NCBI RefSeq assembly: GCF_001957125.1 | Contig: NZ_MPHJ01000004.1 | Location: 282,690 to 346,689 of the forward strand | Origin: Shewanella sp. UCD-KL12 | GTDB lineage: Bacteria > Pseudomonadota > Gammaproteobacteria > Enterobacterales > Shewanellaceae | DNA: 64,000 nucleotides | Direction: 5' to 3' | Shown: positions 31,557 to 40,044 of the stretch, one piece after another | Position numbering within the stretch: position 1 is the first letter of the stretch | Layout: each line of letters starts with the position of its first letter | The notes under the pieces: generated by a model | Told to the model about the DNA's origin: nothing | Databases searched by the model: none | What the model saw: only the letters and a program-made list of their open reading frames with translations | Made by a program: the position numbers and the translations under genes

Positions 31557-32288
31557 ATGACAAACTGGGCACTCGTTACAGGCGCAGCGCAGCGCATCGG
31601 CCGCGACATCGCGATAATGCTACACAATCAGGGTTACAATGTACTCATACATTATGCTAATTCACATCATGCCGCACAAGCGTTGTGTGATGAGTTAAAT
31701 AAGAAAAGAGTGAATTCTAGCGTTATCGTTCAAGCAGAGTTATCGACAGAACAAGGGATTGAACAGCTAGCGAGTTTTGCGGCCAATTATCCTGTATCAA
31801 TACTGATTAACAATGCATCTTCATTCTATCCCACACCATTGGAGAGTTTAAATTTCGTTGATAGTCAGAAACTCCTTACGGTGAATTTATTAGCACCGTA
31901 TTTTCTTGCCCAAAAACTGTCAGCTTCGCTACGAGCCCATCATGGTTCAATTATCAACTTACTCGATATTCATGGCGTAAAGCCATTAAAAAATCATGGC
32001 CTTTATTCTATTTCAAAAGCCGGATTGCAAATGGCGACATTATCATTATCACAAGAGCTTGGCCCAGATGTTCGGGTAAATGGTATCGCGCCAGGGGCTA
32101 TTCTATGGCCAGAAAATAGTCAAACTAGTGTACAAGACTCTATAATTAGAGAGATCCCTCTTAATAAGCTCGGCTCTACTGCTGATATCACTAATACAGT
32201 TCGTTTTCTTATTGATAGTCACTATATAACTGGGCAAGTAATTACAGTCGACGGAGGGAGAACAGCTGTTGGATACCAAGGCGCATAA
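31557..32288 (+). CDS. SDR-family pteridine reductase (FolM/PTR1-like)
   Basis: Start set at ATG 31557, 9 bases after GGAG; the longer frame uses TTG. 243 aa short-chain dehydrogenase. The cofactor motif TGAAQRIGR (Arg after Gly is typical of NADPH-using pteridine reductases), the NNAS motif (LINNASSFYP) and a C-terminal GQVITVDGGR are seen. The catalytic Tyr-x3-Lys is YSISK. Pteridine reductases of this type reduce dihydropterins. FolM would be the nearest E. coli protein, but substrate cannot be settled from sequence. Confidence 0.8.
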   Translation: MTNWALVTGAAQRIGRDIAIMLHNQGYNVLIHYANSHHAAQALCDELNKKRVNSSVIVQAELSTEQGIEQLASFAANYPVSILINNASSFYPTPLESLNFVDSQKLLTVNLLAPYFLAQKLSASLRAHHGSIINLLDIHGVKPLKNHGLYSISKAGLQMATLSLSQELGPDVRVNGIAPGAILWPENSQTSVQDSIIREIPLNKLGSTADITNTVRFLIDSHYITGQVITVDGGRTAVGYQGA

Positions 32289-32356
32289 GCTAAAGTCGAC
32301 ACTTTGATTCTTTACAGCTTAACTTGTTAGTTACTACTGCTAAAGTGGGAGTCGTT

Positions 32357-32557
32357 ATGAAGTACGCCACTCAAACAATTAGCTGTCCTCATTGCGGTCA
32401 CCATCAACATATTGATGTTGATGGAACTTGCGGCGATCAAGATTATTATGATGATTGTAGGATCTGTTGTAATCCAATACATCTACGCCTTCACCTCGAT
32501 GAAGCTAGGCATAGCATTGAGCTTTATATCGACTCAGGCGATGAACAGATCTACTGA
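32357..32557 (+). CDS. CPxCG-type zinc-ribbon small protein
   Basis: 66 aa from ATG 32357, with GGGAG 5 bases upstream; the longer frame adds 11 residues before this site. It has CPHCG near the N-terminus and CRICC about 25 residues later, the pattern of the CPXCG cysteine-rich family of small gammaproteobacterial proteins. Probably binds one zinc. Function unknown. Confidence 0.8.
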   Translation: MKYATQTISCPHCGHHQHIDVDGTCGDQDYYDDCRICCNPIHLRLHLDEARHSIELYIDSGDEQIY

Positions 32558-32620
32558 GCATACACCTGAGACTCATACATCTATATGACTCTTATATGAT
32601 TATGACGATAAAAGTGATAC

Positions 32621-33244
32621 TTAAACGCTTGCGTTAATCCCTCTTTGGGCAAGAACACGTTCAACAGTATCGACAATTGCCTGGGTTTGACTATCAATCT
32701 CGATATTAAGGTATTCACCAACTTGAGCTTCATCCAAGTTAGTCAATTTCAATGTTTCAGGAATAAGATGAAGGGTAAAACCATTAGTATGGGTCTTTCC
32801 AACCGTCAAACTGCAACCATTAACGCCAACAAAGCCTTTGTACAAGATGTAGTTCATCCATTTTTGATCCACCTCAAGCTCAATATCATAGTGAGTGTCG
32901 GTGTGGCTGACCTGTTTAACTTTAGCTTGACTATGAATATGCCCAGATAGGATATGTCCACCTATCTCTGTGCCAAATGTCAAAGAGCGCTCAATATTTA
33001 CCTTAGAACCAAGTTTCAATTCTGAGAGGTTTGTCACACTCAAAGTCTCTTCCATTACATCAAAAAAAACCCTATTATCTTCAATTCGTGTAACCGTTAA
33101 ACAGACTCCGTTATTAGCAACACTTGCGCCTGTTATGAGCCCTTCACGTAACTCGGACTCCATAGCGATCTCTAGCGTATTTAAGCCATCTTTCTTATTT
33201 ATCGCAACCACTTCGCATGTGGCTTGAACTATACCTGTAAACAT
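32621..33244 (-). CDS. ribE: Riboflavin synthase, alpha chain
   Basis: 207 aa with two tandem lumazine-binding repeats, each beginning with the family patterns MFTGIVQA and GHILSGHIHSQAK and containing NGVCLTV and NGCSLTVG. Dismutates 6,7-dimethyl-8-ribityllumazine to riboflavin. Divergent from norM with a 34-bp gap, an arrangement shared with other Shewanella and Vibrio. No FMN riboswitch is visible in the short upstream gap. Confidence 0.96.
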   Translation of the reverse strand: MFTGIVQATCEVVAINKKDGLNTLEIAMESELREGLITGASVANNGVCLTVTRIEDNRVFFDVMEETLSVTNLSELKLGSKVNIERSLTFGTEIGGHILSGHIHSQAKVKQVSHTDTHYDIELEVDQKWMNYILYKGFVGVNGCSLTVGKTHTNGFTLHLIPETLKLTNLDEAQVGEYLNIEIDSQTQAIVDTVERVLAQRGINASV

Positions 33245-33278
33245 ATTTTCTCTCGTTAGTATTTAAAGGCAGTATTTA

Positions 33279-34661
33279 ATGAATCAATTCGGCTTTCAAG
33301 CCAAACGTCTAGTACAACTTGCACTCCCTGTACTTATCGCACAAGTAACACAAACCATGATGGGATTTATTGATACCGTCATGGCTGGTAGAGTGAGTGC
33401 CGTCGATATGGCTGCCGTTGCTATTGGAACAAGCTTATGGTTGCCCGCTCTATTATTTGTTCAAGGGTTACTTTTAGCCTTTACACCCGTTTTTGCTCAT
33501 CACCATGGTGCTGATAATCAAAAAGCAATTCAACCCCTAGCATTTCAAGCTGCTTATATTGCCATAATTGGTAGTGTAGGTGTGGTTCTGTTTCTCAGTT
33601 TTGCAGATAACATCTTCACTATGATGCAATTAGAGCCCGAGCTTGCGCGATTAAGCAATGGTTATCTAGAAGGGTTTGCCTGGGGTGTCCCCGCGTTTGT
33701 TCTATATCAAGTATTAAGAGGCTGTAGTGAAGGTATCTCCTACACCTTACCGACAATGGTGATAGGGTTCGTTGGGCTAGCTGTGAATATCCCTGCGAAC
33801 TATATCTTTATATATGGGCACTTTGGTATTGAGCCGATGGGAGGTGCTGGTTGTGGTATAGCAACTGCCTTGGTTTTTTGGGCTATGTTAATTGCTATGG
33901 TTATCTATATGCAGCTGCATAAAAACTTTAAAGAGCTCGCGCCTTTTAAGTCCTTCCATAAACCCCATTGGCATACCATATGGGATATGACTAAACATGG
34001 CTTCCCTATTGCCATGGCACTATTTTTTGAAGTCAGTCTTTTTGCTGTTATTGCACTCCTCCTTGCCCCACTTGGTGCAACGGTCGTTGCAGGACATCAA
34101 ATAGCACTCAACTTTTCATCAATCGTATTCATGCTGCCGCTATCTATCGGTATTGCAGTTTCAATTCGTGTTGGCTACTATCTAGGCCAAGATCGAAAGG
34201 ATATCTCTGCATTGGTGACAAAAGTTGGTTTAATCATCTCATTTAGCCTTGCGATGCTCACCGCAATTATCACTGTGATATTTAGGACTGAAATCGCTCA
34301 CTTGTATAACAATAACCCCGAAGTTGTTTCTTTAGCGGGGACCTTAATGTTCTTTGCAGCCCTCTATCAACTGTCTGATTCTGTACAGGTCGTTGCAGCT
34401 GGTGCTTTACGTGGTTATAAAGATACCAGAAGTGCATTCTATATTACCTTAGTATCATACTGGGCTATCGGTATGGTGATCGGTTATCTATTAGCAAGAA
34501 CCGATCTCATCGTGCCAGCAATGGGCGCGCAAGGATTCTGGATTGGACTCATTGCAGGTTTGACAAGTGCGGCAATATTGTTCGCCTTTAGACTTAGATA
34601 TATTCAAAAGTCAGGGTATAGCAAAGCAGCATTAGAAGATCACGCCAGTCCACAGTCATAA
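33279..34661 (+). CDS. norM: MATE-family multidrug efflux protein NorM
   Basis: 460 aa with 12 hydrophobic segments. MATE signatures: LALPVLIAQVTQTMMGFIDTVMAG at the N-terminus (split: QTMMGFIDTVMAGRVS) and GAGCGIATALVFW mid-protein. NorM proteins export cationic drugs and fluoroquinolones by sodium or proton antiport. The partial terminator-like repeat at 34671-34709 follows. Confidence 0.94.
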   Translation: MNQFGFQAKRLVQLALPVLIAQVTQTMMGFIDTVMAGRVSAVDMAAVAIGTSLWLPALLFVQGLLLAFTPVFAHHHGADNQKAIQPLAFQAAYIAIIGSVGVVLFLSFADNIFTMMQLEPELARLSNGYLEGFAWGVPAFVLYQVLRGCSEGISYTLPTMVIGFVGLAVNIPANYIFIYGHFGIEPMGGAGCGIATALVFWAMLIAMVIYMQLHKNFKELAPFKSFHKPHWHTIWDMTKHGFPIAMALFFEVSLFAVIALLLAPLGATVVAGHQIALNFSSIVFMLPLSIGIAVSIRVGYYLGQDRKDISALVTKVGLIISFSLAMLTAIITVIFRTEIAHLYNNNPEVVSLAGTLMFFAALYQLSDSVQVVAAGALRGYKDTRSAFYITLVSYWAIGMVIGYLLARTDLIVPAMGAQGFWIGLIAGLTSAAILFAFRLRYIQKSGYSKAALEDHASPQS

Positions 34662-34670
34662 AAAATCAAC

Positions 34671-34709
34671 CGAAACCTACTTGGAGGCTCCCCTCTGAGT
34701 AGGTTTTCG
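34671..34709 (+). terminator. Probable terminator after norM
   Basis: Inverted repeat CGAAA-CCTACT / AGTAGG-TTTTCG with a 16-base loop; the loop has a small inner stem (GGAGG / CCTC-like). The T tract is short, so efficiency is uncertain. Confidence 0.5.
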
Positions 34710-34770
34710 TACCAGAAAAGAGCAAGTTGCACACCAAATCACCGCTTAAACAATAAAACCATCTTTTTGC

Positions 34771-34800
34771 TTGCAACCAAAGCCCTATCCCCCTTACTAT
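34771..34800 (+). promoter_or_regulatory. Promoter of the tRNA-fMet/tRNA-Val cluster
   Basis: -35 TTGCAA (34771-34776), 18-base spacer, -10 TACTAT (34795-34800), then the GC-rich discriminator AGCGCTCG typical of stable-RNA promoters. The first tRNA begins 50 bp downstream. Confidence 0.65.
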
Positions 34801-34850
34801 AGCGCTCGTTCTAAGGCATAAGCCAAATGAACGATGTCATGAAATACGGA

Positions 34851-34927
<77 letters not shown>

Positions 34928-34944
34928 CTTTCAAGATAACCGAT

Positions 34945-35021
34945 ACAACTGTAGCTCAGTTGGTTAGAGCACTACCTTGACATGGTAGGGGTCGGTGGTT
35001 CGAATCCACTCAGTTGTACCA
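34945..35021 (+). tRNA. tRNA-Val (anticodon GAC), copy 1
   Basis: 77 nt with CCA. Anticodon stem CTACC / GGTAG, loop TTGACAT. Acceptor stem ACAACTG / CAGTTGT; copies 2 and 3 have the compensated pair ACAACCG / CGGTTGT, so this copy carries a paired change that preserves the stem. Confidence 0.97.
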
Positions 35022-35079
35022 ATTCTTTAATTGAAGAATTAAAATTCAATTCACTCATCTAGTGTATAGGTCATCCGGA

Positions 35080-35156
<77 letters not shown>

Positions 35157-35174
35157 ATTTTCAAAATAAGCGAT

Positions 35175-35251
35175 ACAACCGTAGCTCAGTTGGTTAGAGC
35201 ACTACCTTGACATGGTAGGGGTCGGTGGTTCGAATCCACTCGGTTGTACCA
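35175..35251 (+). tRNA. tRNA-Val (GAC), copy 2
   Basis: As copy 1, but with acceptor stem ACAACCG / CGGTTGT. Confidence 0.97.
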
Positions 35252-35307
35252 ATTCTTTTTAAGTAGAATTTAAACAACTTAATGCGTTCTCTTGTAGAAA
35301 GTACGGA

Positions 35308-35384
<77 letters not shown>

Positions 35385-35402
35385 ATTTTCAAGATAAACG
35401 AT

Positions 35403-35479
35403 ACAACCGTAGCTCAGTTGGTTAGAGCACTACCTTGACATGGTAGGGGTCGGTGGTTCGAATCCACTCGGTTGTACCA
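35403..35479 (+). tRNA. tRNA-Val (GAC), copy 3
   Basis: Identical to copy 2. Followed after 30 bases by the cluster terminator. Confidence 0.97.
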
Positions 35480-35509
35480 ACTCTCAATTAAATGATTTCA
35501 TTGAGAAGT

Positions 35510-35532
35510 AACCAGCAAAAGCTGGTTTTTTT
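35510..35532 (+). terminator. Terminator of the tRNA cluster
   Basis: Stem AACCAGC / GCTGGTT with loop AAAA, followed by T7. Confidence 0.88.
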
Positions 35533-35555
35533 ATGCCTAAATTTCACAAACTAAC

Positions 35556-35673
35556 CGCGTGATGGATCCGTTTGGTAGCTCGTTTGGCTCAACTTTTTTT
35601 AACAGCCGGGTTATAACAGCTAGCGAAGGTCGTTGCCCTGCCCTTATAGAAAGCAATCCAGCTCCCGCAACCA
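35556..35673 (+). pseudogene. Degenerate tRNA-fMet copy with insertions (1)
   Basis: Retains the D-arm region (CGCG-GATGGA, GTTTGGTAGCTCG), CGAAGGTCGTTG and the 3' end AATCCAGCTCCCGCAACCA. It is 118 nt instead of 77: extra sequence interrupts the anticodon arm (after GGCTCA) and the T arm (CCCTGCCCTTATAGAAAGC in place of GTTCA). Not expected to be a functional tRNA. Confidence 0.85.
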
Positions 35674-35703
35674 ATTTTCGATTGAGATAACTCATTGAGA
35701 AGT

Positions 35704-35727
35704 AACCAGCGAAAGCTGGTTTTTTTA
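35704..35727 (+). terminator. Terminator copy after the first degenerate fMet unit
   Basis: AACCAGC / GCTGGTT with loop GAAA and T7: a near copy of the terminator at 35510-35532, showing that the decayed unit was duplicated with its terminator. Confidence 0.8.
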
Positions 35728-35749
35728 TGCCTAAATTTCACAAACTAAC

Positions 35750-35882
35750 CGCGTGATGGATCAGTTTGGTAGCTCTTTTGGCTCAACTCTTTATAAATGC
35801 TGGGTTATAACTGACGAGTTATAACTGCTAGGCGAAGGTCGTTGCCCTGCCCTTATAGAAAGCAATCAAGCTCCCGCAACCA
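35750..35882 (+). pseudogene. Degenerate tRNA-fMet copy with insertions (2)
   Basis: Tandem copy of the unit at 35556. The T-arm insertion is identical, the anticodon-arm insertion has diverged and gained a small internal duplication of GTTATAACTG (within 35803-35827). 133 nt. Followed by a third, partly decayed terminator copy at 35913-35930. Confidence 0.85.
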
Positions 35883-35912
35883 ATTTTCAATTGAGATAAC
35901 TCATTGATAAGT

Positions 35913-35930
35913 AACTAGCGAAAGCTGGTT
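35913..35930 (+). terminator. Partly decayed third terminator copy
   Basis: AACTAGC / GCTGGTT with loop GAAA: one mismatch and a broken T run compared with the two upstream copies. Confidence 0.55.
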
Positions 35931-35972
35931 TTCTATACCTCTCATCTACTGCAAGCGAAATTTAACCAAAAA

Positions 35973-35996
35973 AAAGCGAGCTAATCAGCTCGCTTT
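35973..35996 (-). terminator. Terminator of the tsx-like gene
   Basis: Stem AAAGCGAGCT / AGCTCGCTTT with a 4-base loop; the minus strand continues into a T run. Located 20 bp after the stop of the porin gene. Confidence 0.9.
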
Positions 35997-36016
35997 ACTC
36001 TATTAATGCTTATTGC

Positions 36017-36814
36017 TTAGAAGTGATACTTAACAATCACAGAGCCAGTGTTTTGGTCCATGCCTTCGATACCATACTTGTTTTTCCAGTAATCATATTC
36101 GATACCCACCATGAAGCCTGAGTTAGGGAACTGATACTTAAGCTGAGGGTTAAAGTGCACCATGTTTTCAGCATGAGCTATGCCACCGAAACCGTTCGTT
36201 CTATCAGCATCATCAAGTGCGAAAATCCAGTCAATGAAACCATCAAACACAATACCTGTATCGCCAAAATCAACCCGCCACACTGGCGTTAGCTGCCAAC
36301 CGTTACTCGCGCCTTTCACTGAGCCCTCAGCAGGGTTCGCTGTCACTTCTGAGCGGTGGTAGACATTTAAATTAAAGTAGCTGAAACCTGGAATTGCCCA
36401 ATCTGTGCCAACACCGTACAAGAAGGTGCTTGCTGCTGCGCTTCCTTGCTCAAACTGAAGTGCCAAAGACACATCAGTCAAAGGGCCAAAACCGACTTTT
36501 GAATCAAACATTTTGCTGGCACTAAAGCGTGCACCGTACTCACCATAGTTAGCAAAGTTATCATCACTGCTACCATCGTTATAATAGATGAAATCTTGGA
36601 ATGCAAACCAATCACCTTTGGCCCAACCGCCAGCGGTTTCAAGGGTTATCGTCGTTTGATTTGCTTGGCCTTCATAGCCACCAAAATGTTCACCTGGCTC
36701 TAAGTAATTTTGTCCATATAGGCCAGTCACACTAAAATCTGACCAATGAATTAAGCTATCAGCCATTGCTGTAGGGCTTGCAAGTAGTGCAACTATTAAC
36801 AACCTGTTTTTCAT
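36017..36814 (-). CDS. Outer-membrane nucleoside-specific channel (Tsx/OmpK family)
   Basis: 265 aa. Signal peptide (KNRLLIVALLASPTAMA, cut before DSLIHW). The mature protein shows alternating beta strands and ends with a C-terminal aromatic residue (VIVKYHF), as outer-membrane barrels do. The start LIHWSDFSVTGLYGQNY and the WAKGDWFAFQDF stretch are typical of the Tsx/OmpK channel family. It lies at the end of the purine-oxidation locus, so it probably admits nucleosides or purines (inference). It has its own terminator and a separate upstream region. Confidence 0.85.
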   Translation of the reverse strand: MKNRLLIVALLASPTAMADSLIHWSDFSVTGLYGQNYLEPGEHFGGYEGQANQTTITLETAGGWAKGDWFAFQDFIYYNDGSSDDNFANYGEYGARFSASKMFDSKVGFGPLTDVSLALQFEQGSAAASTFLYGVGTDWAIPGFSYFNLNVYHRSEVTANPAEGSVKGASNGWQLTPVWRVDFGDTGIVFDGFIDWIFALDDADRTNGFGGIAHAENMVHFNPQLKYQFPNSGFMVGIEYDYWKNKYGIEGMDQNTGSVIVKYHF

Positions 36815-36914
36815 GTTACTTCCTTAATTATATTTAATTACTTGCTCTATTTTCATACATGGTACTTTGAGTGCTCTTGAGTTGTTCTAAGAGCACATCA
36901 TTCATACCTACATC

Positions 36915-36942
36915 TTTTCGTTATAGTTTTTTCGTTATAGTT
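36915..36942. repeat. Short tandem repeat, 14 bp x 2
   Basis: Two identical adjacent copies of TTTTCGTTATAGTT between the NCS2 permease gene and the tsx-like gene. No known role. A hairpin TGCTCTT / AAGAGCA lies near 36874-36897 in the same gap. Confidence 0.8.
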
Positions 36943-36955
36943 TTCAGATATCTAT

Positions 36956-38332
36956 TTAGATAGCCCATCCGCCTGCATAAAAGACCACTAAGACGACTGT
37001 TATCAATACGGTTCCAATATTGAGTTTCTTCCAATCACCAGAAATAACGCGGCCAATAACAAGGGTGACAAAGCCTAGCATAATACCAGTCACAATATTA
37101 CTGGTTAGAACGATGAATACAGCACACATCAAACCTGATAATGCATCAACTGAGTCGGCAAGATCGAGCTTACTCACATTTGACATCATTAACAGACCTA
37201 CGTACATCAATGCAGGTGCTGTTGCATAAGCTGGCACAAGGTAACTAACAGGTGCTAGGAATAACATACAGATGAAAAGGCCACCTACCACAGTTGCTGT
37301 TAAACCAGTTTTACCACCTGCAGCAGTCCCCGCTGCTGACTCAATATATACAGCAGCTGGAGCGCCACCAACGGCACCGGCAAAAATACTACTCACAGAA
37401 TCTGAAGTGAGTGCCTTACCGCCGTTAATGATATGACCATTTTTATCAAGCAAGTTTGCTTGGCCAGCAACCGCACGGATTGTACCTGTTGCATCAAAAA
37501 TAGCGGTCATCACTAATGCCAGTACTGTAGGGATTAAAATGGGGTTCATTGCGCCCATAATATCCATAGTGCCAATGAGTGAATTTTCACCACCAAAGTT
37601 TGGCATTGCAAAAAGCCCATGGTAGGTAACTTTAGGGTCGAAAATCAGACCAAAGATAGATATGCCAACAATCACCAGTAGAATGCCACCCGGAATGCGG
37701 CGCTTTTCAAGGCCTAAGATAGCCGCGAGACCGATAACAGACATGATCACAGACAGTGAATTGAAATCACCTAATGCCACAGGCAAACCATCGTGGGGAT
37801 TTGCAACCACTAATCCAACGCCGTTTGCTGCAATTAGCAGTAAGAACAGACCAATACCTATCCCAGTACCGTGTGCGATACCATAAGGTAAATTGGTTAA
37901 TATCCATTGGCGCACGCCAGTTACGGTAATAGCGGTAAACACTACACCCATAAGGAATACTGCGCCAAGTGCGACAGGGATACTGATCCCCTGCCCGAGG
38001 ACTAAACTAAACGCGGTAAATGCAGTCAAAGAGATTGCACAACCAATAGCCATGGGTAGTTTAGCCCATAGACCCATTACCAATGAACCAAAGGCTGCGA
38101 CTAGACAAGTTGCGATAAATACCGCCCCTTGATCAAAGCCTGCGACCCCTAGCATACTGGGAACCACGATGACTGAGTAAACCATCGCTAAAAACGTGGT
38201 GACACCAGCAATCAACTCTTGCTTAACCGAACTCCCCCTTTCTGTGATACTAAAATAGTCATCTAATTGCCCTTTTGACGCTAAGTCATCTTTTGGTAAC
38301 TTATCATTTTCAATGGTATTACTATCAGACAT
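36956..38332 (-). CDS. NCS2-family purine permease (AzgA/GhxP type)
   Basis: 458 aa, about 12-14 membrane segments. It begins with a hydrophilic lead and [22 protein letters not shown], the hallmark of the adenine/guanine/hypoxanthine branch (AdeP, GhxP, GhxQ). [17 protein letters not shown] and [26 protein letters not shown] (split at [10 protein letters not shown]) are further signatures. Imports purine bases with protons. In the E. coli locus the equivalent gene is ghxQ (ygfQ) next to guaD. It has a 248-bp leader of its own with possible RNA structure. Confidence 0.88.
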   Translation of the reverse strand: MSDSNTIENDKLPKDDLASKGQLDDYFSITERGSSVKQELIAGVTTFLAMVYSVIVVPSMLGVAGFDQGAVFIATCLVAAFGSLVMGLWAKLPMAIGCAISLTAFTAFSLVLGQGISIPVALGAVFLMGVVFTAITVTGVRQWILTNLPYGIAHGTGIGIGLFLLLIAANGVGLVVANPHDGLPVALGDFNSLSVIMSVIGLAAILGLEKRRIPGGILLVIVGISIFGLIFDPKVTYHGLFAMPNFGGENSLIGTMDIMGAMNPILIPTVLALVMTAIFDATGTIRAVAGQANLLDKNGHIINGGKALTSDSVSSIFAGAVGGAPAAVYIESAAGTAAGGKTGLTATVVGGLFICMLFLAPVSYLVPAYATAPALMYVGLLMMSNVSKLDLADSVDALSGLMCAVFIVLTSNIVTGIMLGFVTLVIGRVISGDWKKLNIGTVLITVVLVVFYAGGWAI

Positions 38333-38483
38333 TTTATTGTTTCCTTTTATAGCCTCAAAGTAGGGACTGACTGTTCACCCTGCAGGTGTCATTTTTTAGA
38401 CTTCAAGCAGACTAGTTAGGCCAAACCACTGTAGGTATAAACGTAATTTGACCTAACCTAATGTTCAATAGATAAGCTCAGCT

Positions 38484-38548
38484 ATACTGCCGGTCACTTA
38501 CCGTAAGCCCGTACTTCTCCATATATCTTGACCCTGGAGCCAAGATAT
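38484..38548 (-). promoter_or_regulatory. Structured leader upstream of the NCS2 purine permease (possible riboswitch)
   Basis: On the minus-strand RNA, an 8-bp perfect hairpin ATATCTTG / CAAGATAT with a 10-base loop (38523-38548) is followed by GTACGGG, a small hairpin CTTA-CGG-TAAG and TGACCGGCAGTAT (38484-38514). GTAC can pair with GTAT to close a two-helix structure with a G/C-rich internal loop. The context (purine permease of a xanthine-producing locus) makes a purine-derivative riboswitch such as the xanthine-I (NMT1) class worth testing. I cannot confirm a match to any consensus. Confidence 0.3.
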
Positions 38549-38580
38549 TCCCGTTCAAACTTTCATCCTTCCTATACAGA

Positions 38581-39900
38581 TTAATTACGTGCGTAGACTA
38601 AACGTCCATCAACATAAGTACGGTAAATACTGCGATCATCCCCTAAGGTGATGAGTACAAACAACTCATCGGCGAGTGATTTTGAGTTATCAAATCTCAG
38701 CTGCTGCAAAGGTGTAGCGCAAGGGTCGATAACAACAAAATCCGCTTCTTTACCAATCTCAAAGTTGCCGATAAGGTGATCCAGTGATAACGACTTAGCG
38801 CCTCCTAATGTTGCCAGATAGAAAGCCTCGAAAGCCGATAAACGATATTCTTGAAGTTGCATCACCTTATAAGCTTCATTCAGGGTCTGCATGATGTTGA
38901 ATGTGGTGCCTGCACCGATATCAGTACCTACGCCCACTTTAACTTTGCGCTTCCACGCCTCTTGGAGTTTAAATAGACCGCTGCCCAAATACAGGTTTGA
39001 AGTCGGACAGAAAGAGATTGCAGAATCAGTCTCTTTTAAACAATCCCACTCACAATCTTCTAAATGGATACTATGGGCGAAGACACTCTTTGGCCCGGTT
39101 AGGCCATGGTGATGATACACATCTAGGTAACTGGCACGCTCAGGAAATAGCTCTTTAACCCATTTAATCTCATTCTTATTTTCACATAAGTGAGTATGCA
39201 TATAGGTATCAGGAAACTCAGCTTTTAACTTACCCGCCATATCCAGTTGTTCTGGTGAAGAGGTCGGCGCGAACCTTGGGGTAATCGCATACAGTAAACG
39301 TCCCCGTTTATGCCACTTCTCGATGAGTTCTTTGCTTTGGTTATAGCTTATCTCCGGCGTATCAAGGAGGTAATCAGGCGCATTTCTGTCCATCATTACC
39401 TTACCGGCAATCATGCGCATATTGATATTTTCAGCCACTTCAAACAGCGAGTTAACTGACTCAGGGTGAACGGTACCAAATACTAGTGCGGTAGTAGTAC
39501 CATTACGTAAGAGTTGCTTAACAAAGAATTCTGACATCTCTTTGGCATAGTCTTTATCTTTATAACGCACCTCTGTTGGGAAAACATAGTTATCTAGCCA
39601 TTCAAGTAGCTGTTCGCCATAAGCCCCAACCATTTCAGATTGTGGATAGTGAATATGGGTATCAACAAAACCAGGCATCACAATTTTACCTGGATAGCTG
39701 CGGACTCTGACCCCTTCAGGGATCTTATCTTTGCCCTCTTCCCATTCACCAACCCACTCGATACGGCCATTGGTGATCAGTAATAGACCGTCTTCTATAT
39801 AACGTAAATTTTTCTCAATATCTGCAGGATCGTCAACGACGCAAGCGATATCTAACATGGATGCCCGTATTGCTTTTAAAGTATTATTGTATTCCATCAT
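38581..39900 (-). CDS. guaD: Guanine deaminase
   Basis: 439 aa amidohydrolase; converts guanine to xanthine and ammonia. Zinc ligands are in DTHIHYPQ, in VFAHSIHLE and in GTDIGAGT; HTHLCEN is also present. The protein is collinear with E. coli GuaD from start to end (LKAIRASMLDI..., DDRSIYRTYVDGRLVY). Two ATGs are adjacent; the second (39897) has better spacing to AGGGG. It sits between two purine permease genes and supplies substrate for the xanthine dehydrogenases. Confidence 0.97.
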   Translation of the reverse strand: MMEYNNTLKAIRASMLDIACVVDDPADIEKNLRYIEDGLLLITNGRIEWVGEWEEGKDKIPEGVRVRSYPGKIVMPGFVDTHIHYPQSEMVGAYGEQLLEWLDNYVFPTEVRYKDKDYAKEMSEFFVKQLLRNGTTTALVFGTVHPESVNSLFEVAENINMRMIAGKVMMDRNAPDYLLDTPEISYNQSKELIEKWHKRGRLLYAITPRFAPTSSPEQLDMAGKLKAEFPDTYMHTHLCENKNEIKWVKELFPERASYLDVYHHHGLTGPKSVFAHSIHLEDCEWDCLKETDSAISFCPTSNLYLGSGLFKLQEAWKRKVKVGVGTDIGAGTTFNIMQTLNEAYKVMQLQEYRLSAFEAFYLATLGGAKSLSLDHLIGNFEIGKEADFVVIDPCATPLQQLRFDNSKSLADELFVLITLGDDRSIYRTYVDGRLVYARN

Positions 39901-40044
39901 TACCCCTAATTAGTATTACGATCAGTAGGTTGTACTAATATACGTCTGTTTTTGAAGGCGTTGATATTATTGACATCCAAGTATGCCGCGTCTTAACCAG
40001 TTCAACCTTTTGTGACCGATATCCGTTCCAATGTTGACTTATAA

